From positions 1 to 9,214 of the forward strand of contig CANJIC010000066.1 of NCBI GenBank assembly GCA_947474205.1: DNA of 9,214 nucleotides. The letters run 5' to 3'. Below the pieces are notes generated by a model. The model was given only the letters and a program-made list of their open reading frames with translations. It did no database searches and was not told the origin of the DNA. A program made the translations under genes and the position numbers. This document shows positions 1-7,325 of this stretch, in pieces. This DNA is from Planctomycetaceae bacterium. Lineage in GTDB: Bacteria > Planctomycetota > Phycisphaerae > Phycisphaerales > SM1A02. Positions within the stretch are counted from its first letter, which is position 1. Every line of letters begins with the position of its first letter.

Positions 1-531
1 CAAGATGTTTTTCTTTTCGATGGCACCATCGCCGACAATATTTCCTACGGGCGCAAGCACGCCACGCAACATGACATTGAACAAGCCGCCATGCTGGCGT
101 GTTGCCACGGCTTCATCAGTGAAATGCCAAAGCAATATCTCACGCGCATTGGCGAGCGCGGCGTGCGGCTTTCGGGCGGCCAGCGTCAACGCCTTGCCAT
201 CGCGCGCGCGGTGCTGGCTGATCCGCGCGTTCTGATTCTGGACGAGGCCACCAGCAATCTGGATGTTGAAAGTGAATTGTTTATTCAAGAGGGATTGGTC
301 AACCTCATGCGCAATCGAACTTCTTTCGTCATCGCGCACCGTCTTTCAACCATCCGCAACGCGCACAAGATTGTGGTGCTCAAGAACGGTTTGGTGGCGG
401 AGGTTGGCTCGCATGAGCAACTCATGGCGCGCGGCGGCTCCTATCACGACATGGTTGTCATTCAAACGTCGCGGCCTGAAACTAAAAAGGTGGAAGTGAT
501 TGAGCCAGTAGCGGCATCTTCACACGCCTGA
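1..531 (+). CDS. ABC exporter, C-terminal part of the ATPase domain (5' truncated by window edge)
   Basis: The frame is open from base 1 and ends at TGA 529-531, giving 176 visible codons. The transmembrane domain and Walker A lie outside the window. Visible in order are the Q-loop (QDVFLFDGTI, residues 1-10), the ABC signature LSGGQ (57-61), Walker B with catalytic Glu (VLILDEATS, Glu 82), the D-loop (SNLD) and the switch His in VIAHRLST (His 113). The order and the pattern IxExGxxLSGGQRQR are those of exporter-type half transporters (MsbA/MdlB/lipid-A exporter class), which act in the inner membrane with the ATPase in the cytoplasm. After the H-loop there is a normal short C-terminal helix and a 20-residue hydrophilic tail. 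The substrate cannot be read from this part. The gene converges on the glycosyltransferase gene and overlaps its 3' end by 12 bases. It is certain as an ABC ATPase; the exporter subtype is likely. Confidence 0.93.
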   Translation, partial: QDVFLFDGTIADNISYGRKHATQHDIEQAAMLACCHGFISEMPKQYLTRIGERGVRLSGGQRQRLAIARAVLADPRVLILDEATSNLDVESELFIQEGLVNLMRNRTSFVIAHRLSTIRNAHKIVVLKNGLVAEVGSHEQLMARGGSYHDMVVIQTSRPETKKVEVIEPVAASSHA

Positions 532-1707
532 GACGCGCCCACGCCACGCGCGACGACCGGTCTTTGCCAGCCACCAACTGCGCCATTGAATCATGGTCAT
601 CAACAACATGGTTGCTGGATGTAACGCCACGCCAATCCACGGCTGATGAAATCGAATCGCAAGCAGAGCGCGCGTGAGAATGCCGGCCAACAACGCCGCC
701 AAGAAGCAACCCAACGCAATCGGAGGCAATTGCATTCCACAGAGCCACGCCACAAGCAGCGCCGCGGGAACAACATGGCCCAACACATGCAGCGTTGTGA
801 ACACAAGCAGTGTGGTCATGGAACCCAAACCTTCAAATGCGTTCTTGGCGAAACCTTTCCATGTCGCGGCAAATCCCTTGTACATGCGCACGCTTAGAAC
901 ATCCGTGGCGTCAAACAAATCAGTGCGCCCGCCAACGGCGCGCACGGCGCGCGGCAATTGAATGCCATCATGCATGCTGTTCTTAAACGCGCGGTGGCCA
1001 CCGGCGCGCAGCCACGCGTCGCGCTTGACAAGCAAATATTGTCCGCAGCCCGCGCCCAAACTTTGACGTGCGTCGCTGCGCATCAAGGCCATTGGCAAAT
1101 AGCCCAGCAACATGAAATGAATCAGCGGCACCACCATGGCCTCACCCACGGAACCACACATTTGCCGCGGAAATGTGCTCACTAAATCGCTGTTGCTGTT
1201 CTGCGCGCATTGCAAGCCAAGCGCCACGGCGTGCGGCGCAAATCGAACATCGGCGTCGGTGAACAACAACCATTGCGCACTAGATGCTTGACCCATTTGC
1301 TCGCAACCCCACTGCTTGCCATTCCAACCCGCTTCCATTGGCGCAGTGGGAACGCTTCTGCATCGCGCGTCGCGCGCGGACATGGAGGCGATGATCGCGG
1401 GAGTTTCATCTTGGCTTTGGTCGTCGTATACCAGCACTTCAACGGCGACATGTTCGCTGGCAAGAATGCTTTGCACGCACGCTTGAATGTTGGCGGCCTC
1501 GTTGCGCGCGGGAACGCACACGGACACTTGCGCGCCGTTGCGTGTCAAGTTTTGTAGCGAGTTGTCTTTCTTGTTGTTTATTTTTTTGTTCGATAGAAAG
1601 TTGGCGCCACTTTTGGGCGCTTTGAACAACGCCAAGTTCACGCACGTCATGCCCAGCGGCAACGCGGCGCAGGACAGCGATCCAATCGCCAGAGTTTCAA
1701 GCAGCAT
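520..1707 (-). CDS. crtQ: CrtQ-like family 2 glycosyltransferase of carotenoid cluster
   Basis: 395 residues. An N-terminal membrane segment (about 5-28) is followed by a Lys/Asn-rich linker (32-58). The GT-A domain starts at VSVCVPARNEAANI (61-74), with the nucleotide-sugar Asp motif VYDDQS (93-98), the metal-binding DAD (151-153) and a probable catalytic Asp in MHDGIQLPRAV (245-255). Three hydrophobic helices close the protein (about 298-322, 327-350, 356-375), followed by a basic tail. This architecture and the GWNGKQWGC segment (127-135) resemble staphylococcal CrtQ, which esterifies glucose to 4,4'-diaponeurosporenoate at the cytoplasmic membrane. The specific sugar and acceptor are inferred from context. 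It is last in the minus-strand operon, 28 bases after the acyltransferase. An in-frame stop just upstream makes ATG 1705-1707 the first possible start; no Shine-Dalgarno sequence is visible. A hopanoid (HpnI-like) or general lipid glycosyltransferase is the main alternative. Confidence 0.8.
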   Translation of the reverse strand: MLLETLAIGSLSCAALPLGMTCVNLALFKAPKSGANFLSNKKINNKKDNSLQNLTRNGAQVSVCVPARNEAANIQACVQSILASEHVAVEVLVYDDQSQDETPAIIASMSARDARCRSVPTAPMEAGWNGKQWGCEQMGQASSAQWLLFTDADVRFAPHAVALGLQCAQNSNSDLVSTFPRQMCGSVGEAMVVPLIHFMLLGYLPMALMRSDARQSLGAGCGQYLLVKRDAWLRAGGHRAFKNSMHDGIQLPRAVRAVGGRTDLFDATDVLSVRMYKGFAATWKGFAKNAFEGLGSMTTLLVFTTLHVLGHVVPAALLVAWLCGMQLPPIALGCFLAALLAGILTRALLAIRFHQPWIGVALHPATMLLMTMIQWRSWWLAKTGRRAWRGRVSGV

Positions 1708-1735
1708 GTTGCACGCGCCATTTCATGTTGTATTG

Positions 1736-2539
1736 TCAGCGCCGTGAATTGACTGGCGCAAGTCGATGTTTCATTTCTATGCCTGGAGTTTTTCCGCGCG
1801 CCTTCAGCCACAAGTCATACAAAGGATGGATTTTATTTCCGCGGTCGCCAAGAATGCTTTCAAACAAGTCGCTCTGGCGTAATTTCACCGCGTCCGCAAG
1901 CAACCGTTGATGAGATTCCATCACTTCGCCAAGCTGCCGCTGCCAACTTGCGGTGGAGGGCGTTTGGGGCGGCGCAATTTCGGCCACGCTCATAAATATT
2001 TCTGGTCGTTGATCCTGCCAGAATCCATATTCGCAAGAAATGCGCCACACACGCATGCTGGGGTTTTTAGCCAAGATGGCCGAGGCGCCCGGACGCGGAC
2101 GAACCTCGTTGCGCACATCCACAAAGCGTCCTTGCGGCGTCAGCGAAATCATTGGCCGCGGCAATTCACCCAAACGTTTTTGCACATACTCCGTCATCTG
2201 CGTCAAGGAATCCGCGCGATCTGGATCAATTCCAAATAAACCACACTTGCGCAAAAATTGAAACCGCTCCAACTGTGTTCGATCCATCGGCGTGATATTG
2301 GTGCGATTCTTAAAATACAAATGTCGCAGCGCCAACATGACCATTGGGTCCCACCAACTGCAATGGTTCATGATCAACATGCTGGCGTTCTCCTCACGCG
2401 ACAGCGCGTCAAAGGCCGGACGATTTCCAGCGAGCAACCGCACCGCGTAGAATTTTTTTTCAATCAACCTCTTGGCGTACCAACACACCATATTGGCGAA
2501 GCGCGCGTTCCACGCATCCTCGAGAATTTCGCCGCTCAC
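1736..2539 (-). CDS. PlsC/LPLAT-type acyltransferase of carotenoid cluster
   Basis: With a GTG start at 2537-2539 the protein has 267 residues. It carries the acyltransferase HX4D catalytic motif as NHCSWWDP (His 59, Asp 64) and a later TPQGRFVDVR block (about 134-143) matching the acceptor-binding EGTR-type motif of glycerolipid acyltransferases. RPRPGASAILA (about 147-157) fits the following conserved segment. The family moves a fatty acyl group from acyl-CoA or acyl-ACP to a hydroxyl at the membrane. From its place between crtP and crtQ I infer that it acylates the sugar of the glycosyl C30 carotenoid, the job done in staphylococci by CrtO, a small integral membrane protein without this motif. 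The GTG shares a GTGA overlap with the stop of crtP, mirroring the ATGA overlap at the other end of crtP. An ATG at 2621-2623 would add 28 residues but overlap crtP by 88 bases. An ordinary phospholipid acyltransferase cannot be excluded. Confidence 0.82.
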   Translation of the reverse strand: MSGEILEDAWNARFANMVCWYAKRLIEKKFYAVRLLAGNRPAFDALSREENASMLIMNHCSWWDPMVMLALRHLYFKNRTNITPMDRTQLERFQFLRKCGLFGIDPDRADSLTQMTEYVQKRLGELPRPMISLTPQGRFVDVRNEVRPRPGASAILAKNPSMRVWRISCEYGFWQDQRPEIFMSVAEIAPPQTPSTASWQRQLGEVMESHQRLLADAVKLRQSDLFESILGDRGNKIHPLYDLWLKARGKTPGIEMKHRLAPVNSRR

Positions 2540-4137
2540 AACGCGGCGGCCATTTCTTGCGCTGAAATTGATGAGGGCTTGGTGGTTGGCATATCTGGAA
2601 TTGCCACGCCACAATCCTCGCACACCGCGCGCGCGGCGGTCACTCCGCTCATAAGAACCATGGGAACACCGGGTCCAGGATTGGTGCTTCCACCTGCCAT
2701 ATATAAATTGCGCAATACGCGGCTGCGATTGCGCGGCTTGAAGCCGCCATGCAAACGGCCGTGGCTGGCCAAACCATAAATGGCGCCGCCCTGCGCGTTG
2801 TACATGCGGTCAATTAAACTTGGCGTGAGATTTTTCTCAACCACAATGTGGCTCTCAATGTCCTGCATTCCAAATCGCTTTAGTTTCTCAAGAATCACTG
2901 GGCGATATTGCTCGAGCAATCCGCCGGGGCCATCCCACACTTGGTGCGCGCGCAAATACGGAGTGTGCACCAAAATATAAAGCGACTCGCAACCCGCGGG
3001 CGCCTGCGTGACATCGCTGCGGCTTGGAACGCACACATACAACGATGGATCGCGCGCGGGAATTCCCTGGGCGTAAATATCATCAAACTCCTGGGTGGAG
3101 TCACCGCTGAACATAAAGTTGTGATGCAGCATGTGGTCGTATTGGCGGTTTAATCCCAGATACAACACAACGCCGCTGCACGCAGGTGTATATTTTTTAG
3201 CGATGCGTTTCTGCTCGCGCGCGCCGCGTGGCGAAGACACAAGATCGCGGTAGGTGCGCTGCACATCGCAGTTGCTCACCACCACATCGGCCAACAATTC
3301 GCGGCCATCGTCTAGCGCAACACCAGTGGCTTGACCGCCCTGCTCCACAATTTTTTTCACGCCCACGCCGTTGAGCAGCGTGGCGTTCTCCTCGCGCAAA
3401 ATGCGCTCCAAACTTTTCGCAACTTGACGCGTGCCGCCCATGCTGTACCAACAACCGTGATCCACTTGCGCCGAGGCGATTAGACCAAGAATGGCTGGCG
3501 CTAGAAATGGACTTGACCCCACATATTGCAGAAAGTGCTCGCTGAGTTGGCGCAAATGCGGCTCATGAATCCATCGATGCGCCGTCGCGGCAACCGTGCT
3601 GTGCAAACGCATGGCCAACACGTCGCCCATCAAACCCCCGCCCCGTGGAGGCGGCTTGCGGATTAAATCTGAAATGCCTTCAAGGTCCTTGTAAAAGAAA
3701 ACCTTCTCGCTCAGGCTGTACATGCGGCGGCTCCACGCCACAAACTTTTCCCAACCTTCGCCCACCGCCGCGCCAGGAAATTGCCTATTCATGGCGCTCT
3801 TCATGGCCGCCACATCTGAAAGCAAATCAATTTGTGTTCCGTCCTCGTAGAAACATCTCCACTGCGGATCAAGGCGCACCAGTTGCAAATAATCTTCAAC
3901 GCGTCGACCGCTGCGCAAAATAATTCCGCGCACCACATCAGGCATGGTGAGAATGGTGGGCCCCATGTCAAACTTGAAACCCTGCTCCTGAAGCACATTC
4001 ATTTTGCCGCCCATGTGCGCGTTCTTTTCAACCACCGTCACGGCGAAGCCAGCGGTGGTTAACTCCACGGCGGAGGCAAGTCCCGCAAGTCCGCCGCCAA
4101 TAATGATGGCCGTTGGTTTGGATGCGTTGCTTCTCAT
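2536..4137 (-). CDS. crtP: CrtP-type C30 carotenoid oxygenase (phytoene desaturase superfamily)
   Basis: 533 residues. The N-terminal FAD-binding fold is IIIGGGLAGLASA (11-23), with the acidic end of the second strand at Glu 37 (VVEKN) and then GGKM (43-46). FDMGPTILTMP (56-66) is the family signature, and the C-terminal FAD site is YMAGGSTNPGPGVPMV (479-494). Several segments match staphylococcal CrtP rather than CrtN: DPQWRCFYEDGTQIDL (90-105), QYVGSSPF (204-211), HHNFMF (338-343) and GGAIYG (450-455). Known CrtP enzymes oxidise a terminal methyl of 4,4'-diaponeurosporene or diapolycopene to an aldehyde, which suits the aldehyde dehydrogenase gene next to it. The start ATG 4135-4137 overlaps the aldH stop (ATGA), and the stop overlaps the acyltransferase GTG, so translational coupling is likely on both sides. 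Assignment to oxygenase rather than desaturase is by remembered similarity and context. Confidence 0.88.
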   Translation of the reverse strand: MRSNASKPTAIIIGGGLAGLASAVELTTAGFAVTVVEKNAHMGGKMNVLQEQGFKFDMGPTILTMPDVVRGIILRSGRRVEDYLQLVRLDPQWRCFYEDGTQIDLLSDVAAMKSAMNRQFPGAAVGEGWEKFVAWSRRMYSLSEKVFFYKDLEGISDLIRKPPPRGGGLMGDVLAMRLHSTVAATAHRWIHEPHLRQLSEHFLQYVGSSPFLAPAILGLIASAQVDHGCWYSMGGTRQVAKSLERILREENATLLNGVGVKKIVEQGGQATGVALDDGRELLADVVVSNCDVQRTYRDLVSSPRGAREQKRIAKKYTPACSGVVLYLGLNRQYDHMLHHNFMFSGDSTQEFDDIYAQGIPARDPSLYVCVPSRSDVTQAPAGCESLYILVHTPYLRAHQVWDGPGGLLEQYRPVILEKLKRFGMQDIESHIVVEKNLTPSLIDRMYNAQGGAIYGLASHGRLHGGFKPRNRSRVLRNLYMAGGSTNPGPGVPMVLMSGVTAARAVCEDCGVAIPDMPTTKPSSISAQEMAAAL

Positions 4138-5594
4138 TTGGAAAATTCTTTTTTGGGTGGCGCCGACTTGTCATGCGGCTTCAATACCTGTTGATTCATG
4201 GACACGCCCGAATTATTTTTCCACGCCACGGGTTTGGCGCCACTGATCCATTTGATGAGCTTGCAAAGCCCCCGCACCGCGTCCGCGTTTGGCATGTCCG
4301 CCACAGGCAGCCACCGCGCCGTGGTGGTGGTGGCGACGGCGCGCGTGAGATGCATCAAGCCCTCAACGCCACGGCTTGCGCCCCAACCACTTTGACCAAA
4401 TCCAGAAATGGCAAGCGCCGGATGTCCCGTTGGCAACACGCAGTCGTTCAACGTGATCACGCTCACGCCCAAGCGCAATTTCAATTCATCATCATTCATA
4501 ATGCGGCGCGTGTCGCGCGTAAAAATACTGGCCGCCAAATTGTGCGCGCCATGGCCATGCAATTCAAGCGCTTGTTCGAAATCATCCACGGGCACAACGG
4601 CCAGCACTGGACCAAAATAATTTCCCTCCACCAGATTGGCTTCAATGGGGCAATCCACAATCGCAAGTGGCCGCAACCAACCCGCGCGCGCGCCATCCAT
4701 CACACCAGAAAGACTGCGCGCACCGCACGCCACGGCTTGGCGCGTAAGTTCTTCACAACGCTGCGCGGCGGCGTGATCGATCAATTGCAATGGCCGCGCG
4801 CCCGCCGCATGCGGCGCCAGCGCCTCAAGAAATTTTCGATAACCACTTCGCAGCACAAATACGCGCCGCGGAGCCATGCATGTTTGCCCCGCGTTCATGG
4901 TGCACGCCATCCAAATACATTTGGCGGCCTTGATCATGTTGGCGTCGGCAAGCACAAACGCGGAATCTTGCCCGCTCAGTTCCAAAGTTGAAGAAGTCAA
5001 TGTCTCGGCGCAATGCGCGGCCACGGCCCGCCCCGTGGAAGTTCCACCTGTGAATATCACATGATCAAATCCGCCAGCCTCTAGCGCGTCGCGGCCCGCT
5101 TGCGGCGAACAACCAATCACTTGCAACACGCCGTCTGGCAATCCGCACGCCTGCGCAATGTCAAGCAACAGCGCTTGACTGCGCGGACTTCGCTCCGACG
5201 GTTTCACAACCACTGTGTTGCCCGCGACAATGGCTTGCAACAATTGAATTCCAAGAAGCCCCACCGGATAATTCCATGTGGCAATGATCAACACACGGCC
5301 AAGTGGCACCCTACTCACGCGCAACGATCGACCCATCATCCACCAAGGCTTGCCGCCCATGCGCCGCGTTTTTAAAATGGCGCGTGCGCGCTTTCTGTGC
5401 CAACGGATCGCCGCGATCACTGGCAGCAACTCGCTGACATACGCCTCTTCTATGGGCTTTCCAATTTCATCGGAAATTTGTTGCGCCATTTCCATGGCAT
5501 GAAATGCGACAGCTGACTCGAACTTGCGCAGCCAGGCTTGGCGCGCATTCCAAAGAAAAGTCGCACTTGGATGTCTAGACTGCAAAGTGCCCAT
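4134..5594 (-). CDS. aldH: Aldehyde dehydrogenase, probable C30 carotenoid aldehyde dehydrogenase
   Basis: 486 residues of the NAD(P)-dependent aldehyde dehydrogenase superfamily. Visible are the oxyanion-hole Asn in ATWNYPVG (Asn 108), the cofactor motif VVVKPSERSP (128-137, Lys 131), the glycine turn FTGGTSTGR (181-189), the general base Glu in LELSGQDS (Glu 205), the nucleophile Cys in NAGQTCMAPRR (Cys 239) and NYFGPVLAV (325-333). The order and the YPVGLLGIQLLQAIVAGN segment look like the shorter ALDH3-like branch. In staphyloxanthin-type pathways such an enzyme oxidises 4,4'-diaponeurosporenal to the carboxylate, the acceptor for glycosylation. It is first in the minus-strand operon and ends in a 4-base overlap with crtP. 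The base motif reads ELSGQ rather than the usual ELGGK, and the last 30 residues form a Lys-rich hydrophilic tail. ATG 5592-5594 fits the first conserved segment; no Shine-Dalgarno sequence precedes it. Substrate is inferred from context. Confidence 0.87.
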   Translation of the reverse strand: MGTLQSRHPSATFLWNARQAWLRKFESAVAFHAMEMAQQISDEIGKPIEEAYVSELLPVIAAIRWHRKRARAILKTRRMGGKPWWMMGRSLRVSRVPLGRVLIIATWNYPVGLLGIQLLQAIVAGNTVVVKPSERSPRSQALLLDIAQACGLPDGVLQVIGCSPQAGRDALEAGGFDHVIFTGGTSTGRAVAAHCAETLTSSTLELSGQDSAFVLADANMIKAAKCIWMACTMNAGQTCMAPRRVFVLRSGYRKFLEALAPHAAGARPLQLIDHAAAQRCEELTRQAVACGARSLSGVMDGARAGWLRPLAIVDCPIEANLVEGNYFGPVLAVVPVDDFEQALELHGHGAHNLAASIFTRDTRRIMNDDELKLRLGVSVITLNDCVLPTGHPALAISGFGQSGWGASRGVEGLMHLTRAVATTTTARWLPVADMPNADAVRGLCKLIKWISGAKPVAWKNNSGVSMNQQVLKPHDKSAPPKKEFSK

Positions 5595-5711
5595 GAGAGT
5601 TTAAGTTTAACCTACAACATTATTCGCCTGCCTTGCGCTTACAGATTCACAACGCTTTTTTTCATAGCCACGCCTAACATTCTCCCCAACGCAACTGCAA
5701 ATTACACCCAC
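5595..5711. promoter_or_regulatory. Divergent intergenic region between aldH and crtN
   Basis: These 117 bases separate the start codons of the two divergent arms and are more AT-rich than the flanking genes, so they should hold the promoters of both. I see no convincing pair of sigma-70 boxes on either strand. Plus-strand fragments such as TTGCGC (5633-5638) and TAACAT (5675-5680) are not properly spaced. A direct repeat-like TTAAGTTTAA lies at 5601-5610, close to the aldH start. No clear operator palindrome was found. The role is inferred from gene arrangement. Confidence 0.55.
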
Positions 5712-7325
5712 ATGATCTTGTCCCAACCTCACTCACAACATGTATCCGATGTCGCCATTGTTGGCGCGGGCCCCGGCGGACTAGCCGCGGCGCTTATTCT
5801 TGCTGCCAGTGGCGCCAGCGTTGATATCTACGAGTCGCAACCCGCGGTTGGTGGTCGCTCGCGTCGGCTCACGCTTGACGGCGATGAAGGTCAATACCAC
5901 TTTGATGTCGGTCCAACTTTTTTCATGATGCCCTATGTGCTTGATGAAATCTTGGCGTCCGCGGGCAGCAAACTTTCCGAGCGCGTTGAACTTCAGCGAC
6001 TTGATCCCATGTATCGATTGCTGCTTGGGCGACCTGATCAAGCGCCAATCACGCTCGACACCACGCAAGATTTGCGCTTGATGGAGCAACGCCTGAGCGC
6101 CATTGAACCGCATGATGGCCCCGCGTTTCTAAAATTTATCAGCGACAACCGCCGCAAGCTGCAGGCCATGACTCCATTGCTGCGCAGTCCCATTCGCAGC
6201 GTGTTGGATTTGTGCAGCGTGGACAACATGCGCGCCGGAACGCATCTTCGACCGTGGCAAAGTTTGTATGAACACCTGCGCGGCTATTTCCAAAATCCGC
6301 ACATTCGCCTGGCGCTTTCATTTCAAAGCAAGTATTTGGGAATGAGCCCCTTCGAGTGCCCTGAACTGTTCAGCATTCTTCCTTTCATTGAATATGAATA
6401 TGGAATCTGGCATCCGCGCGGCGGCTGCAACGCCATCATGAACGCCATGCGCGAAATTGCCGAGGAGCTTGGCGTGCGATTTCATTTTAATTCGCCGGTG
6501 GACACAATAGAATTTGAAGGTCGTCAAGCCGTGGGCGTGCGCGTGAACGGCGCGCTGCATCGACACAAGCACGTGGTCATTAACGCCGACGCCGCCGCCG
6601 CCATGAAGCGCATGATTCCAGAATCACTTCGCGGCGCGTGGAGCGACCAAAGCATTGACCGCAAAAAATATTCCTGCTCCACCTTCATGATGTATCTAGG
6701 AGTGGACGGCGAGGTTGAACTTCCCCACCACACCATTTACGCCAGCCGACAGTACGAGCAAAATTTGCGCGACATTTCCAGCAACGGCGTGTTGAGCGAG
6801 GATCCATCCATGTATGTCTGCAATCCATCGCGCCTTGACGATTCGATGGCGCCCAGCGGACACAGCGCGCTGTACATTTTGGTGCCCACGCCCAACACGC
6901 AACCCGGCGTGAATCACGTGGACTGGAATTCCAGCAGCGCAACCTTGCGCGAGCGAACGCTGGATCAACTTGAAACAATTTTTGGCGTTGGCGATATCCG
7001 CGGCCGCATCCGCGCCGAGAAACATATCACGCCCAATGATTGGGCCGCCGAGGGAATTCAATATGGAGCCACTTTTAATTTGGCGCACACGCTGGGGCAA
7101 ATGCTGCACAAGCGACCGCAACACAAAATGCGCGGCGTTGAAGGAACTTGGTTTGTCGGCGGCGGCACGCATCCAGGCTCTGGGTTGCCCGTCATTTTCC
7201 TTTCATCGCAAATCACCGCGCGGCTTCTGTGCGCGGAGCTTGGCCTGAATTGCGCGCTTGATACTCCATCAACTCGCCACAGCGGTATGCTCCAACCGTG
7301 GACATCACCTACGGTCAATATCTAA
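5712..7325 (+). CDS. crtN: CrtN-type C30 carotenoid desaturase (4,4'-diapophytoene/squalene desaturase)
   Basis: 537 residues from ATG 5712-5714. The FAD-binding fold is VAIVGAGPGGLAAA (14-27), with the acidic residue in IYESQ (Glu 41) and GGRSRR (47-52). FDVGPTFFMMP (64-74) and the C-terminal FAD site FVGGGTHPGSGLPVIF (481-496) are the family signatures. Segments resembling staphylococcal CrtN include SAIEPHDG (129-136), ALSFQSKYLGMSP (201-213), SILPFIEYEYGIW (221-233) and YSCSTFMMYLGVD (320-332). Known CrtN enzymes introduce the conjugated double bonds of C30 carotenoids at the membrane. The frame is open 58 codons further upstream, but that part is antisense to the start of aldH and lacks family similarity, while ATG 5712 sits 13 codons before the nucleotide-binding fold. 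It stands divergent to the other carotenoid genes and overlaps the dioxygenase gene by 28 bases. No Shine-Dalgarno sequence is seen. CrtN versus another C30 desaturase or oxygenase class is likely but not proven. Confidence 0.88.
   Translation: MILSQPHSQHVSDVAIVGAGPGGLAAALILAASGASVDIYESQPAVGGRSRRLTLDGDEGQYHFDVGPTFFMMPYVLDEILASAGSKLSERVELQRLDPMYRLLLGRPDQAPITLDTTQDLRLMEQRLSAIEPHDGPAFLKFISDNRRKLQAMTPLLRSPIRSVLDLCSVDNMRAGTHLRPWQSLYEHLRGYFQNPHIRLALSFQSKYLGMSPFECPELFSILPFIEYEYGIWHPRGGCNAIMNAMREIAEELGVRFHFNSPVDTIEFEGRQAVGVRVNGALHRHKHVVINADAAAAMKRMIPESLRGAWSDQSIDRKKYSCSTFMMYLGVDGEVELPHHTIYASRQYEQNLRDISSNGVLSEDPSMYVCNPSRLDDSMAPSGHSALYILVPTPNTQPGVNHVDWNSSSATLRERTLDQLETIFGVGDIRGRIRAEKHITPNDWAAEGIQYGATFNLAHTLGQMLHKRPQHKMRGVEGTWFVGGGTHPGSGLPVIFLSSQITARLLCAELGLNCALDTPSTRHSGMLQPWTSPTVNI

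Noticed and set aside
2453..2460. Runs of 7-8 T in coding genes (1581-1587, 2453-2460, 3351-3357) as programmed frameshift sites
   Set aside because: All three genes read through in one frame with intact domains on both sides, and no useful product results from slipping.
2540..2623. Longer acyltransferase starting at ATG 2621-2623
   Set aside because: It would overlap crtP by 88 bases, while GTG 2537-2539 gives a 4-base overlap like the neighbouring gene pair. Kept as an alternative only.
4113..4991. 292-codon plus-strand open frame opposite aldH
   Set aside because: Its composition is Arg/His/Thr-rich with no recognisable motif, and it lies opposite a gene with intact catalytic motifs; it is a shadow of the high-GC coding strand.
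5538..5711. Longer crtN reading frame starting at ATG 5538
   Set aside because: The extra 58 codons are antisense to the first codons of aldH and run through the intergenic region; they show no family similarity, and ATG 5712 sits just before the FAD-binding fold.
2536..7325. crtP and crtN as a recent inverted duplication
   Set aside because: The two proteins share only the family signatures and each resembles a different staphylococcal enzyme, so they are old paralogues.
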